This document shows, piece by piece, positions 7,882-18,800 of a stretch of DNA of 64,000 nt. The notes below the pieces were generated by a model. The model saw only the letters and a list, made by a program, of their open reading frames with translations. It searched no databases and was not told the DNA's origin. Position 1 is the stretch's first letter. Each line of letters starts with the position of its first letter. The position numbers and the translations under genes were made by a program. Source of the stretch: Verrucomicrobiota bacterium (lineage in GTDB: Bacteria > Verrucomicrobiota > Verrucomicrobiia > Opitutales > Opitutaceae); assembly GCA_023416735.1 (NCBI GenBank), contig JAEZGX010000019.1, forward strand, positions 124,001 to 188,000, written 5' to 3'.

Positions 7882-10149
7882 TCAGGGGCCGAGCCGGATC
7901 CAACGTATCTCGTCAATGGATACATGGCCGCGGGTGCCTTCGTTGCTGACGACGGCGCGAGCGGTTTCGCCAGCGCGAAACCGGAACTCACCGAGCGGAC
8001 GGAAAACGAAAACCGTGCCGCGCTCGCGCTGGTTGACGGTGACGTGGGTCTCGCCGTCGGCGTGTGAGATGGTGACGGGGACCGCAGGGGCGCGAACGGG
8101 GCCGTCTTGGAACGCGAATGCGACGGCGTAAGTGCCGGATTCGGGCAAGGTGGCGCTGAACACGGCGCGTTTTTCGCCCTTGCCGTTGTTCATGTCGTGA
8201 TAGTTGACCCGGCCGCGATTTTCCACGCTGCGGGTGCTGCCGCGGTCCCAGCGACCGGTGAGCTCGGCGCGGTCGACGGTGACGCCGACGTCGGAAGATC
8301 CACCTTCGCCGACATCGAACGTGTAGGTTTCGACGAGCGAATGACGGCCGTCGGCGTCGACCGCCTTCAGGCTCACGGTGACGGTTTTCGCCAACGGGAA
8401 AGTAAACTCGGCGATTTGTTCGTTGCTCTGGGTGCGGCCGGTGCCGTCGAAATTCCAGTGATAGGTGAGGGGCGAGCGGACGTGCAGGGCGCGCGCTTCG
8501 AAGCGGACAGGAACGCCGGGTTCAATCGGACCGGAAGGCGGGATGATCTCGACGACGGGGCGGAACGGCGCCTGGAGCGGGATGCCGGCTGAGGTGAGGA
8601 GAGACTGGAGCTTGGGAATCGAGATGTCTTGAGCCGGAAGGTCATCGCGGTGCGCCAGGTGCGCGGCGAAGCCGGCGGCCTGTCCTATCATCATGAATAC
8701 AGGCTCCATTCGCAGGCTGCCGTAGGCGATGTGCGTGGCGGAAACGGCGCAGGTGACGAGAAGGTTGCGCGGCGCGAAAGGCGTGATGGAGCGGTAGGGG
8801 ATCTCGTAGGGATCGACGCTGGAGATCAGGTATCCATCCTTCACCAAACCCTCGGGCGTGCGGAAGATGGCGACGTCGTGTGAATCGATGTTGTAGCTGC
8901 CGAGCGCGATCGTGTCGGGCTTGTGGCGGTCACGTTCGAGATCGCGCTGCGTGAGCATGTGGCGGCCGAGGAGACGGCGCGCTTCACGGACGTAAATTTG
9001 CGGAGAGACGTGGCCGCTCTCGACGAACTCGTCTTTCGGCAGGCCCCAACGACGCGCGGAGGCTTTGAATTCCTCGGGGAGTTCAGGGTCGTTTTGGAGC
9101 ATCCACCACATGCTGAGCCAATGGTCGCGAACGCGGGCGGCGATTTCGGCGCGCGTGGCGTAGTCGGCTTCGGGGTAGTTGTAATTGGCGCCGGTGTAGT
9201 CGGCTTTGTTGGGATCGGATTTTCCGTTTACGGGGCCCCAGAGCGGCGCGTCGTGAAACAATTCCTCGAACGTGCGGAAGCCGTGCTTTTGCACCGCTTC
9301 GATGAAGTGCCGGTGCGGGCCGGGCGTGTAGTATTTCGGCTTTGCGATGGCGACGCGCAGGTCGTCGCGCGTGGTGAGCGTGGAGCGGAAGTTGTAGGCT
9401 TGGACGCGATGGTCGCCTTTGCCGCGATACATTTCCGGCCCGTCGGTGAGGCCGGCGAGCGATTCGCCGTATTCGGCGCGGGCTTCGCGACCGACCCGAT
9501 AGGGCACGTGGCCGGCGGCAAGAAGGTCGCCCTCGTAGGTGGAGTCGATGAAGACGCGCCCGCGGAATTCGCGCTCGATACCGGTTTCGTAGTGCCGGGT
9601 GCGGAGAGCGGAGAGCGTGTTGTCGTCGAAATCGGCGGAGACGAGTTGCTGTTTGCGGAGGACGAGGACGCCTGCCTCCTCCAGCATCTGGGAGAAAACC
9701 AAGTCGGCGACATGCGGTTCGAAGAACAGGCCGCCCCGCGTTTCCTTCAGCTGGGAGGATTCGGGACCGTATTTTTCGCGGTAGTGATTTTCGACGCGGG
9801 AGAAAAATTCGAGCGAGAGACCGCCGACCGTGGACCGGTTGCCGATGTCGGTTTTGGTCAAACCTCCCGACATCATGCCGCCGACGAGGTAGGACGGCTC
9901 GATCAGCACGACGGACTCGCCGCGTTGGGCGGCGGAGACGGAAGCCATGATACCGGCCGGAGTGGCGCCGAAAACCACCACGTCGTGGATGGCGGGCGAG
10001 GGAGCTGCCGTCCCAAAAGAAGCGATCCCGACGGCGAAAGCCCAAGCACAAGCGATCTCGCAGAGACGGCGGATGCTCGTCGCCCACGAGCCACAGCGGG
10101 ACTGGTGGTCCGCGCCAAGCCGGCGTGAGATATCAGAGTGAAACTGCAT
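7882..10149 (-). CDS. Secreted FAD-dependent oxidoreductase with PKD-like and golvesin-like C-terminus
   Basis: The 755-residue protein begins with a basic then hydrophobic stretch (about 27-49), likely an export signal. The FAD_oxidored catalytic region spans about 56-520, with GATPAGIMAS (61-70), EPSYLVGGMMSGGLTKTDIG and DSTYEGDLLAAGHVPYRVGRE. Residues about 540-610 form a PKD-like fold (RFEARALHV to YHWNFDGTG to TFDVGEG). The last 130 residues match golvesin/xanthan-lyase C-terminal modules (ESGTYAVAFAF, VTISHADGETHVTVNQRE, GEFRFRAGE). It is a close paralogue of the 15629-17830 protein. It heads the operon FAD-GH92-DUF1080, and an operator-like site at 10156-10167 sits just upstream of the ATG. 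The substrate is probably a glycoside; this is inferred from context. Confidence 0.9.
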   Translation of the reverse strand: MQFHSDISRRLGADHQSRCGSWATSIRRLCEIACAWAFAVGIASFGTAAPSPAIHDVVVFGATPAGIMASVSAAQRGESVVLIEPSYLVGGMMSGGLTKTDIGNRSTVGGLSLEFFSRVENHYREKYGPESSQLKETRGGLFFEPHVADLVFSQMLEEAGVLVLRKQQLVSADFDDNTLSALRTRHYETGIEREFRGRVFIDSTYEGDLLAAGHVPYRVGREARAEYGESLAGLTDGPEMYRGKGDHRVQAYNFRSTLTTRDDLRVAIAKPKYYTPGPHRHFIEAVQKHGFRTFEELFHDAPLWGPVNGKSDPNKADYTGANYNYPEADYATRAEIAARVRDHWLSMWWMLQNDPELPEEFKASARRWGLPKDEFVESGHVSPQIYVREARRLLGRHMLTQRDLERDRHKPDTIALGSYNIDSHDVAIFRTPEGLVKDGYLISSVDPYEIPYRSITPFAPRNLLVTCAVSATHIAYGSLRMEPVFMMIGQAAGFAAHLAHRDDLPAQDISIPKLQSLLTSAGIPLQAPFRPVVEIIPPSGPIEPGVPVRFEARALHVRSPLTYHWNFDGTGRTQSNEQIAEFTFPLAKTVTVSLKAVDADGRHSLVETYTFDVGEGGSSDVGVTVDRAELTGRWDRGSTRSVENRGRVNYHDMNNGKGEKRAVFSATLPESGTYAVAFAFQDGPVRAPAVPVTISHADGETHVTVNQRERGTVFVFRPLGEFRFRAGETARAVVSNEGTRGHVSIDEIRWIRLGP

Positions 10150-10154
10150 ATAGC

Positions 10155-10168
10155 CTGAAATAGGTCAG
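10155..10168. promoter_or_regulatory. Operator-like site A in front of the FAD-GH92-DUF1080 operon
   Basis: CTGAAATAGGTCAG is palindromic at its ends. Its core at 10156-10167, read on the reverse strand, is TGACCTATTTCA, one of four related sites near the GntR/LacI regulator gene. It lies 6 bp upstream of the first gene's ATG, between the promoter region and the start, where a bound repressor would block initiation or elongation. Confidence 0.6.
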
Positions 10169-10220
10169 TTTAGGGGCGCTAGATAACAAGAGTTGGGCAA
10201 CTGGCTGCGGCTGGAGCTGT

Positions 10221-11300
10221 TTAGGCGCTGCCGCGAACGACGAGTTCGACGGGGATGTTCTCGTGCCGGCTCGCGGAGAAGCGTTTCTCAGGGGCCAAGG
10301 AGATTTGTTCGGAGAGCAGTCGCGAAGCGGCGCGTCCGATTTCGAGAAAGTCCTGGCGGATGGTGGTGAGCGCGGGTGCGCTGAGGCTGCAAATTGAGAT
10401 ATCGTCGAAGCCGATGACGCGGATGTCGTCCGGAACCTTGCGGCCGCGTTCGCGAATGTGCCGGACGCCGCGGAAAGCTTGGAAGTCGTTCGTGAAGAAA
10501 ATGCCGTCGGGCGGTTGATCGAGCGTCAGCCAGTTGTCGACGATCTGTTCGATTTGCTCGTCGTGCGGTTCGACGTGGCGAACGAGATTGAAATCGACGG
10601 CGAGTTTGTGGTCGCCCATGGCGCGGAGGTAACCCTCGTAGCGATCGAGCGTGCCCGCGAGTTTGGTGGCGACGCAGGCGATGCGGCGGCAGCCGGCGCC
10701 GATCAGATGTTGGGTGGCGAGGAAGCCGCCGCGAAAGTTGTCGGCCCAGACGGACCAGCTCGGGAATTGCCCGGGGGCGCGGTCGATGAAGACGAGCGGA
10801 TAGCCCTCGAGCATCATTTGGAGGAGCGGTTTCAGCGTGAGGACGCCGAGGCTGGGAAACACCACGGCGCCGTCGTAGCCCTCGTTCGCGAGGCGATTGA
10901 TCTGCTCGAGTTCGAGGCTGTCGTTTTCGTCGTAGTGAAAGATGTCCACCGTCGATTTGGACGCGGTCATGACCTCCTGCACGCCAGCGGAGATGCGCGA
11001 CGAACTCTCGTTGAGATTGGGCAGGAGCAGTGCGATCTGGAGCCGGCTGGGATCGTTGCCGACAACGAAGGTGCCTCGCGCCGATTCGGTCGAAACAATG
11101 CGACTCGCCTCGAGCGTGCGTAGCGCCTGGCGCATCGTGAGGTGGTTTACCCCCATTGTCTTCGCGAGCACCTTGATCCCGGGAAGCTTCTCGCCGGGAG
11201 CGAGCTCACCGGCGGCGATGCGCGCCTTCAAGTGGTTGGCGATCTGCTCGTAGACCGGGACTTTGCCGTAGCGAACAAGGTTGAGCTTCAGAGCTGACAT
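10221..11300 (-). CDS. GntR-LacI chimeric transcriptional regulator (AraR-like architecture)
   Basis: The preferred start at 11300 gives 359 residues beginning MSALKLNLVR; the frame stays open to 11504 but that extension is Arg-rich and non-conserved in character. Residues about 14-82 are a GntR-type winged helix (VYEQIANHLKARI, LPGIKVLAKTMGVNHLTMRQAL, RGTFVVG). Residues 86-359 are a LacI/periplasmic-binding sugar-sensing domain (IALLLPNLNESS, VFIDRAPGQF, DGIFFTNDFQAF, VIGFDDISICSLSAPALTTIRQD). This is the arrangement of Bacillus AraR. A perfect palindrome overlaps its putative -10 box at 11314-11325, indicating autorepression. It is divergent from the cstA operon. The effector is unknown, probably a sugar released by the island enzymes. 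Confidence 0.92.
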   Translation of the reverse strand: MSALKLNLVRYGKVPVYEQIANHLKARIAAGELAPGEKLPGIKVLAKTMGVNHLTMRQALRTLEASRIVSTESARGTFVVGNDPSRLQIALLLPNLNESSSRISAGVQEVMTASKSTVDIFHYDENDSLELEQINRLANEGYDGAVVFPSLGVLTLKPLLQMMLEGYPLVFIDRAPGQFPSWSVWADNFRGGFLATQHLIGAGCRRIACVATKLAGTLDRYEGYLRAMGDHKLAVDFNLVRHVEPHDEQIEQIVDNWLTLDQPPDGIFFTNDFQAFRGVRHIRERGRKVPDDIRVIGFDDISICSLSAPALTTIRQDFLEIGRAASRLLSEQISLAPEKRFSASRHENIPVELVVRGSA

Positions 11301-11313
11301 GCAGGGGTTGGAG

Positions 11314-11325
11314 TGACATATGTCA
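11314..11325. promoter_or_regulatory. Operator-like site B (perfect palindrome) at regulator promoter
   Basis: TGACATATGTCA is a perfect 12-bp palindrome 14 bp upstream of the regulator ATG. On the reverse strand TTGACC (11337-11342) and TATGTC (11315-11320), 16 bp apart, form a plausible promoter, so the site covers the -10 element. This is the expected layout for autorepression. Confidence 0.65.
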
Positions 11326-11463
11326 GAGGTATGAGCGGTCAAGCCCTTTCTCGTGAAACGGCCCCGCGGAAGAGGACGGATCTGATTGCCCCGGCGAAAT
11401 CTCACTGGAAGAAGGTGAGGAGAGGCTAAAAACGGTTTTCCGAGACTTGACACGTTTGCGCGT

Positions 11464-11492
11464 TTGTGACCGACATAGGTCGACATGATACT
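11464..11492 (+). promoter_or_regulatory. Putative cstA-operon promoter with embedded operator-like site C
   Basis: TTGTGA (11464-11469) and GATACT (11487-11492) are separated by 17 bp. The spacer contains CGACATAGGTCG (11471-11482), the reverse complement of CGACCTATGTCG, matching the other sites of this island. A protein bound there would occlude RNA polymerase. The start codon of the first gene is at 11573. Confidence 0.55.
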
Positions 11493-11572
11493 ACCCTGGC
11501 TCAACCGAGCTGTATCGCTCTGCCCCTGCCTGTGTGCCTCGCTTGCGCGAGTTGCCGCGTAACACCCGCGCC

Positions 11573-13636
<2,064 letters not shown>

Positions 13637-13643
13637 TCTGTTC

Positions 13644-15632
13644 ATGCCTCGTCGATTCCTCCGTCTTTCTTTGCTGATTATCCTGGCGGTGCAGGGCATC
13701 GCGGCCGCAGCGGAGCGCGCGCTGGAGATTTCGTTACGCGAAACCGTGGCGGTGTCGCCGATTCGCGATCTAAAAGAGGCGAGCGCGTTTCGTATTACTG
13801 GAAGCGTGCGGAAAGAACCGGCGGTGAGCGAGGTGTGGCTGCGCGTAACCGACGGCATGGGGCGGAGCGCGACCGCGCATTCGCCGGTGCGCGGCGGAAG
13901 TTTCACCGCGGAGTATCCCAGCGATTTCTTGGGCGCGGCGGCTTTGGTGCCTTCGGTTTATTTCATCGACGCGGCGGCGAAGGCCGAGGCCAGTCCGGAC
14001 GAACGGGCGGAAGCGGTGGTGTTGGTGGTGGATTCGCAGAAGGGGCGTTTGCCCGAACTACCGTCGGCCTTTACGACGGATCTGCGCGCGGCGGATGGGG
14101 CGGTGGACGCGGCGGCGCCCGAGTGGCCTCGGATGCGCGCGGCGGTGAATCTCTACTTTGGGAGCAGGAGTGCGCACCTCGCCGGCGTGGGAAGGCCGGA
14201 GTTCGATCTGGCGAGACCCGAGGATTTGGACGCGTTCAAGGATGGACTGGCGCTTTTTGATTTCGATGCGCGCGATCGCGACTGGTCGACGCCTTTGGGT
14301 CGCCGCGTGGCGCGATCGTTTTGGCAGGCGGTGTGGGACGATTGGTTCGGGCCGTCGAATGCCAACGAGCGACCGATCGGTTCCGGAGTGTATCCCGCTT
14401 TCACCTTTGCGAACGACACCTCGGACATCCTGGTGGCGCATCTGCGTCGGTGGCGTTTGTTCGAGCGGACCGAATCGCCGGTGGAGGACAATCTCGCGAC
14501 CCTGTGCAACGAGGTGTTGTTGAACCTGGCGGCGATGCAGCGGAAGGAGAACGATCCCGCGCCGGTGCAACTCGGAGTGGAAGGGCCGGGAGCGTTTTAC
14601 TACGGCATGTTTGCCGACGGCGAATTGATGCTCGATGGCACGGGATGGTTTCATGCGCCCGGGCGCGGGGATCATCGGCGCGGTGGCGTGTTTCTCGGGC
14701 GATCGATTTGGGCTATCGGCGAAGCGCTGGCTCGGCCGCTGCCGGGAATGGACGAGGTCACTTTGCGGGCGACGCTCGTCCGCGGATTGAGGTGGGGCTT
14801 CGGACTGGCACGGAATCACAATGACGATGGCCAGCCTTACGTGCGTGCAATCCGTGCTCGCGATGGATCGGGAACGGTGCGTCCGCTTTGGCGGAGTCCG
14901 GGGGAGCATGCGTATTTGTTGCTTGGTGTTGTCGCGGCGAGCGAGCGGCCGGAGATTGCAACGCTGCGGGTGTTCGACGCGGGAGAGTTTGGTTTTGCGC
15001 AGCCGCAGGATGTCGCCTCGCTCGCACAACTCGGCCTCGAGACGCTGGCAGATGCGGTGCAGCCGGAAGGGTATTGGTCGACGTTTGCCGACATCGATGC
15101 GACGGCCGTGGCGGCACTGGCGCGCGGGGCAAGCGTGTTTCACGCGCATCCTTCAGCCACGCGCTGGCGTGAGACGGCGGTGCGGGTGGCGGAGGGGTGG
15201 CTGGCTGCACGGCCGTCGGAGCAGGCTTATCGAGGGCCGGTGATCTTGCCGGCGGGGCGGCGCGTTCCGGGCGATCCAGGCGATCTACGTTATCGCGCAC
15301 ATAATTCGCAATCGACCCACCTCACGTATTTCCACGCGGGACTCTGGCTGCAGGCCCTCGCCGAGCTGGAGATTCTGACCGGCGACGAGCGCTACACGCG
15401 CCGGTTCGAGGAGGTGTTCGGATATTTCTGCGGAAACAATCCGTTCGACGCACGCCTCTTCACGGAAGTGGGCGGCGTGTATAATTTCGTGACCGATACC
15501 GACGGCGACACGATCGAGGATCGGCTGCACTTCGACCTGTATCCGGAATCCACTGCATTCGTGCAGATCGGCGTGCTGCGGCATCTCGAACACCGTCTCG
15601 GTCTTACCCAAACACCCAACCTCCTGCCGTGA
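13644..15632 (+). CDS. Secreted protein of unknown function, possibly an alpha/alpha-barrel hydrolase
   Basis: From ATG 13644 (an upstream ATG at 13602 overlaps cstA) the protein has 662 residues with a signal peptide (RFLRLSLLIILAVQGIAAAAE). Residues about 25-130 look like a beta-sandwich. The remainder is helical with aromatic-rich repeats (AFYYGMFADGELMLDGTGWF, GFGLARNHNDDGQPYVRAI, HLTYFHAGLWLQALAELE). It ends with FGYFCGNNPFDARLFTEVGGVYNF, reminiscent of the GNNP segment of GH9 and other six-hairpin glycosidases. I do not recognise a named family. It lies between cstA and an FAD oxidoreductase whose GTG start overlaps its TGA, so it belongs to the same translationally coupled operon. Confidence 0.75.
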   Translation: MPRRFLRLSLLIILAVQGIAAAAERALEISLRETVAVSPIRDLKEASAFRITGSVRKEPAVSEVWLRVTDGMGRSATAHSPVRGGSFTAEYPSDFLGAAALVPSVYFIDAAAKAEASPDERAEAVVLVVDSQKGRLPELPSAFTTDLRAADGAVDAAAPEWPRMRAAVNLYFGSRSAHLAGVGRPEFDLARPEDLDAFKDGLALFDFDARDRDWSTPLGRRVARSFWQAVWDDWFGPSNANERPIGSGVYPAFTFANDTSDILVAHLRRWRLFERTESPVEDNLATLCNEVLLNLAAMQRKENDPAPVQLGVEGPGAFYYGMFADGELMLDGTGWFHAPGRGDHRRGGVFLGRSIWAIGEALARPLPGMDEVTLRATLVRGLRWGFGLARNHNDDGQPYVRAIRARDGSGTVRPLWRSPGEHAYLLLGVVAASERPEIATLRVFDAGEFGFAQPQDVASLAQLGLETLADAVQPEGYWSTFADIDATAVAALARGASVFHAHPSATRWRETAVRVAEGWLAARPSEQAYRGPVILPAGRRVPGDPGDLRYRAHNSQSTHLTYFHAGLWLQALAELEILTGDERYTRRFEEVFGYFCGNNPFDARLFTEVGGVYNFVTDTDGDTIEDRLHFDLYPESTAFVQIGVLRHLEHRLGLTQTPNLLP

Positions 15633-17830
15633 AATCCATCCTATCGATCACAACCCTCGTTGTCTTTGTTTGCAGTTGTTTCGTTTCGCCGATGATGGCG
15701 GCGCCTGCCGCTCCGCGAGAGCCCGACGTGGTCGTTTTTGGCGGAACCTCGGCGGGTATCGCCGCGGCCGTGGCGGCGGGCCGGGGCGGATCGAAGGTCG
15801 TGCTGGTGGAGCCCAGCTATCTGATCGGCGGTTTGACGACGGGCGGTTTGACGAAGACCGACATCGGCAAGGCCTTCACGATCGGCGGGCTCGCGCGCGA
15901 GTTCTACGATCGAGTGCTGGCGTATTACCAAAAGGCCTACGGCGTCGATTCGCAGCAGGCGAAGGACAGCGGCGGCGGTTATTTTTTCGAAACGAAAGTA
16001 GCGCTGGCCATCTATCAGGAAATGCTGGCCGAAGCGGGCGTGGAAGTGCGGATTCGCGAACGGCTCGAAGACGTGGAGGTGAAGGACCACCGGATCGTCG
16101 CGTTCACGACGCGAAACTACGAAACGGGGGAGGAGTCACGATTCACCGGAAGCTGGTTCATCGACGGCACCTATGAAGGCGATCTGATGGCGCAGGCGGG
16201 AGTGTTGTATCGCGTGGGACGCGAAGCGCGGTCGGAGTTCAACGAGTCGCTCGCCGGCATCACCGAAGGACCGGAAGAATACCTGGGGAAAGGCGATCAT
16301 CGCGTGCAGGCCTACAACATCCGCGGCACGCTGAGCGTGCGTGATGACAACCGGGTCGCGATCCCGAAGCCGAAACACTACTATCGCGAAGCGCACGCGA
16401 ATCTGATCGAGACGGTCAATCGCTTGAATCTGACCCGGCTGGACCAGCTCTTCACGGACACTGCGCGGTGGGCGATGATCAATGGGAAGTGCGACCCGAA
16501 CAAAGCGGATTTCCCGGGCGTGAATTTCGGCTACGTCGAAGGCGATTACGAGCAGCGCGCGCGGATTACGGCGAAGGTGCAGGATTACTGGCTGAGCCTT
16601 TGGTGGATGTTGCAAAACGATCCTGAATTGCCGGAGGCGTTCAAAGCCGACGCCCGCCGCTGGGGATTGCCGAAGGACGAGTTCGTGGAGAGCGGTCACG
16701 TGACGCCGCAGATTTACGTGCGCGTCGCCCGCCGCATGCTCGGCCGCTATCATCTCACGCAGCAGGATCTGCTCTACGACCGCTTCAAGCCGGACAGCAT
16801 TTGCATGGGCAGCTACAACATGGATTGCCATGCGATCCAATCGATCTGGACCGACGAAGGATTGAAGGAGGAAGGGCATTTCAACGATTCCTCGGACGCT
16901 TACGAAATCCCGTATCGCAGCCTGCTGCCTTACGGCATCGACAACCTTGCGGTGGTGGCAGCGGTTTCGGCGACGCACGTGGCTTATTCGAGCCTGCGGA
17001 TGGAGCCTGTATTCATGATGCTGGGACACGCGGGAGGTCTCGCGGCGAACCTGGCACGCGAGACCAACGCGAAGATGCAGGACATTTCCGTGCCGGAGCT
17101 TCAGGCGCGTTTGGGCCGCGACGGCGTGCCGCTGAAGGCGCCGTTCCGTCCCGTGGTGGAAATCAAGGTGCGCACGAAGAATCCGCAGCCTGGCGAACCG
17201 GTGGAGTTCGAGCTGATCGAGAAACATGTCGAGTCGCCGCTCGCCCGCATCGCTTGGAATTTCGACGGTTCGGGTGAAGTGCAGGCGACCGGAAAGACGG
17301 CGAGCTACACGTTCAACCAGTCGACGCCAGCGAAAGTCATGGTGCTCGTGCAGGATGAGAAACGCCTGCTGGCTTTGCCTGCGTCGATTGAGGTTCCGTT
17401 GGGGGAAGAACCCACGCTGAACCGTGAAGTGCATTACACGAAGGCGCAGCTCGACGGTCGCTGGGATCGCGCGCGCGGACCGGAGATCGAATACCGCCAG
17501 CGTGTGGGCTTGAGGGACCAGGGTCCGGACGGCGAGCGGATGACGGCGGAGTTTGCGACTACCCTGCCTCGCAGCGGACGCTATCGGGTGGCGGTCGCGT
17601 TTCCGAGTGGCAACACCCGGGCGACGAACGTTCCGGTCATCGTGACGCACGCCGGCGGCACCGCGCAGCTCACATTGAATCAGAAACGGAAGCCCGGGCC
17701 GTTTGCCTTTCAGCCGATTGGCGAATTCCGCTTCGAGGCCGGCGAACGTGTATCGGTGTCGATATCGAACCAAGGCGCCGATGGCGTGGTGTTGATCGAC
17801 ACCGTGCGCTGGATCTGGGCTGGGGAATGA
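15629..17830 (+). CDS. Secreted FAD-dependent oxidoreductase with PKD-like and golvesin-like C-terminus
   Basis: GTG at 15629 overlaps the previous TGA (GTGA), giving 733 residues. A signal peptide (1-25) with a Cys-containing h-region is followed by VVVFGGTSAGIAAAVAAG (35-52), EPSYLIGGLTTGGLTKTDIG and the DGTYEGDLMAQAGVLYRVGRE motif. The C-terminal part repeats the architecture of the 7882-10149 protein: a PKD-like domain with WNFDGSGE and a golvesin-like module (RSGRYRVAVAFPS, PVIVTHAGGTAQLTLNQ, GEFRFEAGERVS). The two proteins are collinear paralogues. It is followed by a DUF1080 gene with an ATGA overlap, so the oxidoreductase and putative keto-sugar cleaving enzyme are translationally coupled. 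Confidence 0.9.
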   Translation: MKSILSITTLVVFVCSCFVSPMMAAPAAPREPDVVVFGGTSAGIAAAVAAGRGGSKVVLVEPSYLIGGLTTGGLTKTDIGKAFTIGGLAREFYDRVLAYYQKAYGVDSQQAKDSGGGYFFETKVALAIYQEMLAEAGVEVRIRERLEDVEVKDHRIVAFTTRNYETGEESRFTGSWFIDGTYEGDLMAQAGVLYRVGREARSEFNESLAGITEGPEEYLGKGDHRVQAYNIRGTLSVRDDNRVAIPKPKHYYREAHANLIETVNRLNLTRLDQLFTDTARWAMINGKCDPNKADFPGVNFGYVEGDYEQRARITAKVQDYWLSLWWMLQNDPELPEAFKADARRWGLPKDEFVESGHVTPQIYVRVARRMLGRYHLTQQDLLYDRFKPDSICMGSYNMDCHAIQSIWTDEGLKEEGHFNDSSDAYEIPYRSLLPYGIDNLAVVAAVSATHVAYSSLRMEPVFMMLGHAGGLAANLARETNAKMQDISVPELQARLGRDGVPLKAPFRPVVEIKVRTKNPQPGEPVEFELIEKHVESPLARIAWNFDGSGEVQATGKTASYTFNQSTPAKVMVLVQDEKRLLALPASIEVPLGEEPTLNREVHYTKAQLDGRWDRARGPEIEYRQRVGLRDQGPDGERMTAEFATTLPRSGRYRVAVAFPSGNTRATNVPVIVTHAGGTAQLTLNQKRKPGPFAFQPIGEFRFEAGERVSVSISNQGADGVVLIDTVRWIWAGE

Positions 17831-18504
17831 AGAGAAGCGGCGACTTTATGCACCGAAACCTGATCCTGGCATTGTTGTTGTCGTTCACGGCCTGCGCGCT
17901 CGGCGCCGCGCCGAACAAGCTTTCTCGCGCGGAGAAAAAGGACGGCTGGCAGCTGCTCTTCGACGGCCGCTCGTTCGATGGTTGGAAGGTCAACGAATCG
18001 CCGGAGAGCTTCAAGATCGAGGACGGTGCGATCGTGGTGAACGGCCCGCGCTCGCACTTGTTCTACACCGGGCCGGTGGCGTCGCACGATTTCAAGAACT
18101 TCGAACTGCAGCTCGAAGTGATGACGTATCCAGATTCCAACTCCGGCGTGTATTTTCACACGGAGTTCCAGGAGAAAGGATGGCCGAAGAAAGGATACGA
18201 GATTCAGGTGAACAACTCGCATCGCGATCCAAAGCGGACAGCGAGCGTGTGGGGCATCCAGGAGAATCTCGAGACCGTCGCGCAGGACGGGCAGTGGTTT
18301 ACGTTGCGAATTCGCGTGGAAGGAAAACGGATCCGCACGTTCGTGGACGACCGGTTGGTCGTGGATTACACGGAAGAAGAGAACGTGCAGCGTCCGGCGC
18401 AATTTGCCGGCCGCTTGATTTCAAGCGGCACGTTTGCGCTGCAAGGGCACGATCCGGTCAGCAAGGTGAAGTATCGCGGCATCAAGGTGCGCGTGCTGCC
18501 CTGA
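17827..18504 (+). CDS. DUF1080 (3-keto-disaccharide hydrolase family) secreted protein
   Basis: The 225-residue protein begins at ATG 17827, overlapping the previous stop, or possibly at 17848 (MHRNLILALLLSFTACALG), which is a cleaner signal peptide. The mature part has the full DUF1080 consensus: DGWQLLFDGRSFDGWKVN, FKIEDGAIVVNG, FKNFELQLEVMTYPDSNSGVYF, GYEIQVNNSH, EGKRIRTFVDDRLVVDYTE, and a C-terminal GTFALQGHDPVSKVKYRGIKVR. It is the most canonical of three DUF1080 proteins in the window and the last gene of the cstA operon. A strong terminator lies 84 bp downstream. Confidence 0.92.
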   Translation: MKRSGDFMHRNLILALLLSFTACALGAAPNKLSRAEKKDGWQLLFDGRSFDGWKVNESPESFKIEDGAIVVNGPRSHLFYTGPVASHDFKNFELQLEVMTYPDSNSGVYFHTEFQEKGWPKKGYEIQVNNSHRDPKRTASVWGIQENLETVAQDGQWFTLRIRVEGKRIRTFVDDRLVVDYTEEENVQRPAQFAGRLISSGTFALQGHDPVSKVKYRGIKVRVLP

Positions 18505-18587
18505 TCGGTGGTGCGGTTTCCGCGACGAAGACCAAGAACGGTCCGGCGGAAACGACTTAGAGTGACGCAGCGATCGTTTTTTAAGAC

Positions 18588-18620
18588 AACGCCCGCCTTG
18601 ATTTGGCGGGCGTTTCTTTT
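18588..18620 (+). terminator. Rho-independent terminator of the cstA operon
   Basis: Perfect 10-bp arms AACGCCCGCC / GGCGGGCGTT enclose a 7-nt loop, followed by TCTTTT. Confidence 0.85.
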
Positions 18621-18750
18621 GGCCGCGTGAGACGGCGGGATCGGTGGAAGATTTAACTATCGCAGCCTTTGCGGATCGGAGAGGAGTGCGAGAGGACGCG
18701 TTTCCGGCAGCTGATATTTGAGGCGGTATTGTTGGCCCGCGCACAGGGCA

Positions 18751-18786
18751 CAAAAAAACGTGCGTCCGGCTGGCGGACGCACGTTT
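18751..18786 (-). terminator. Rho-independent terminator after the FAD oxidoreductase
   Basis: Perfect 13-bp arms (18756-18768 and 18774-18786) with a 5-nt loop; on the reverse strand the stem runs into a T7 tract. It ends the leftward DUF1080-FAD unit and faces the cstA-operon terminator. Confidence 0.88.
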
Positions 18787-18800
18787 GAGAGGAGCGGGGA

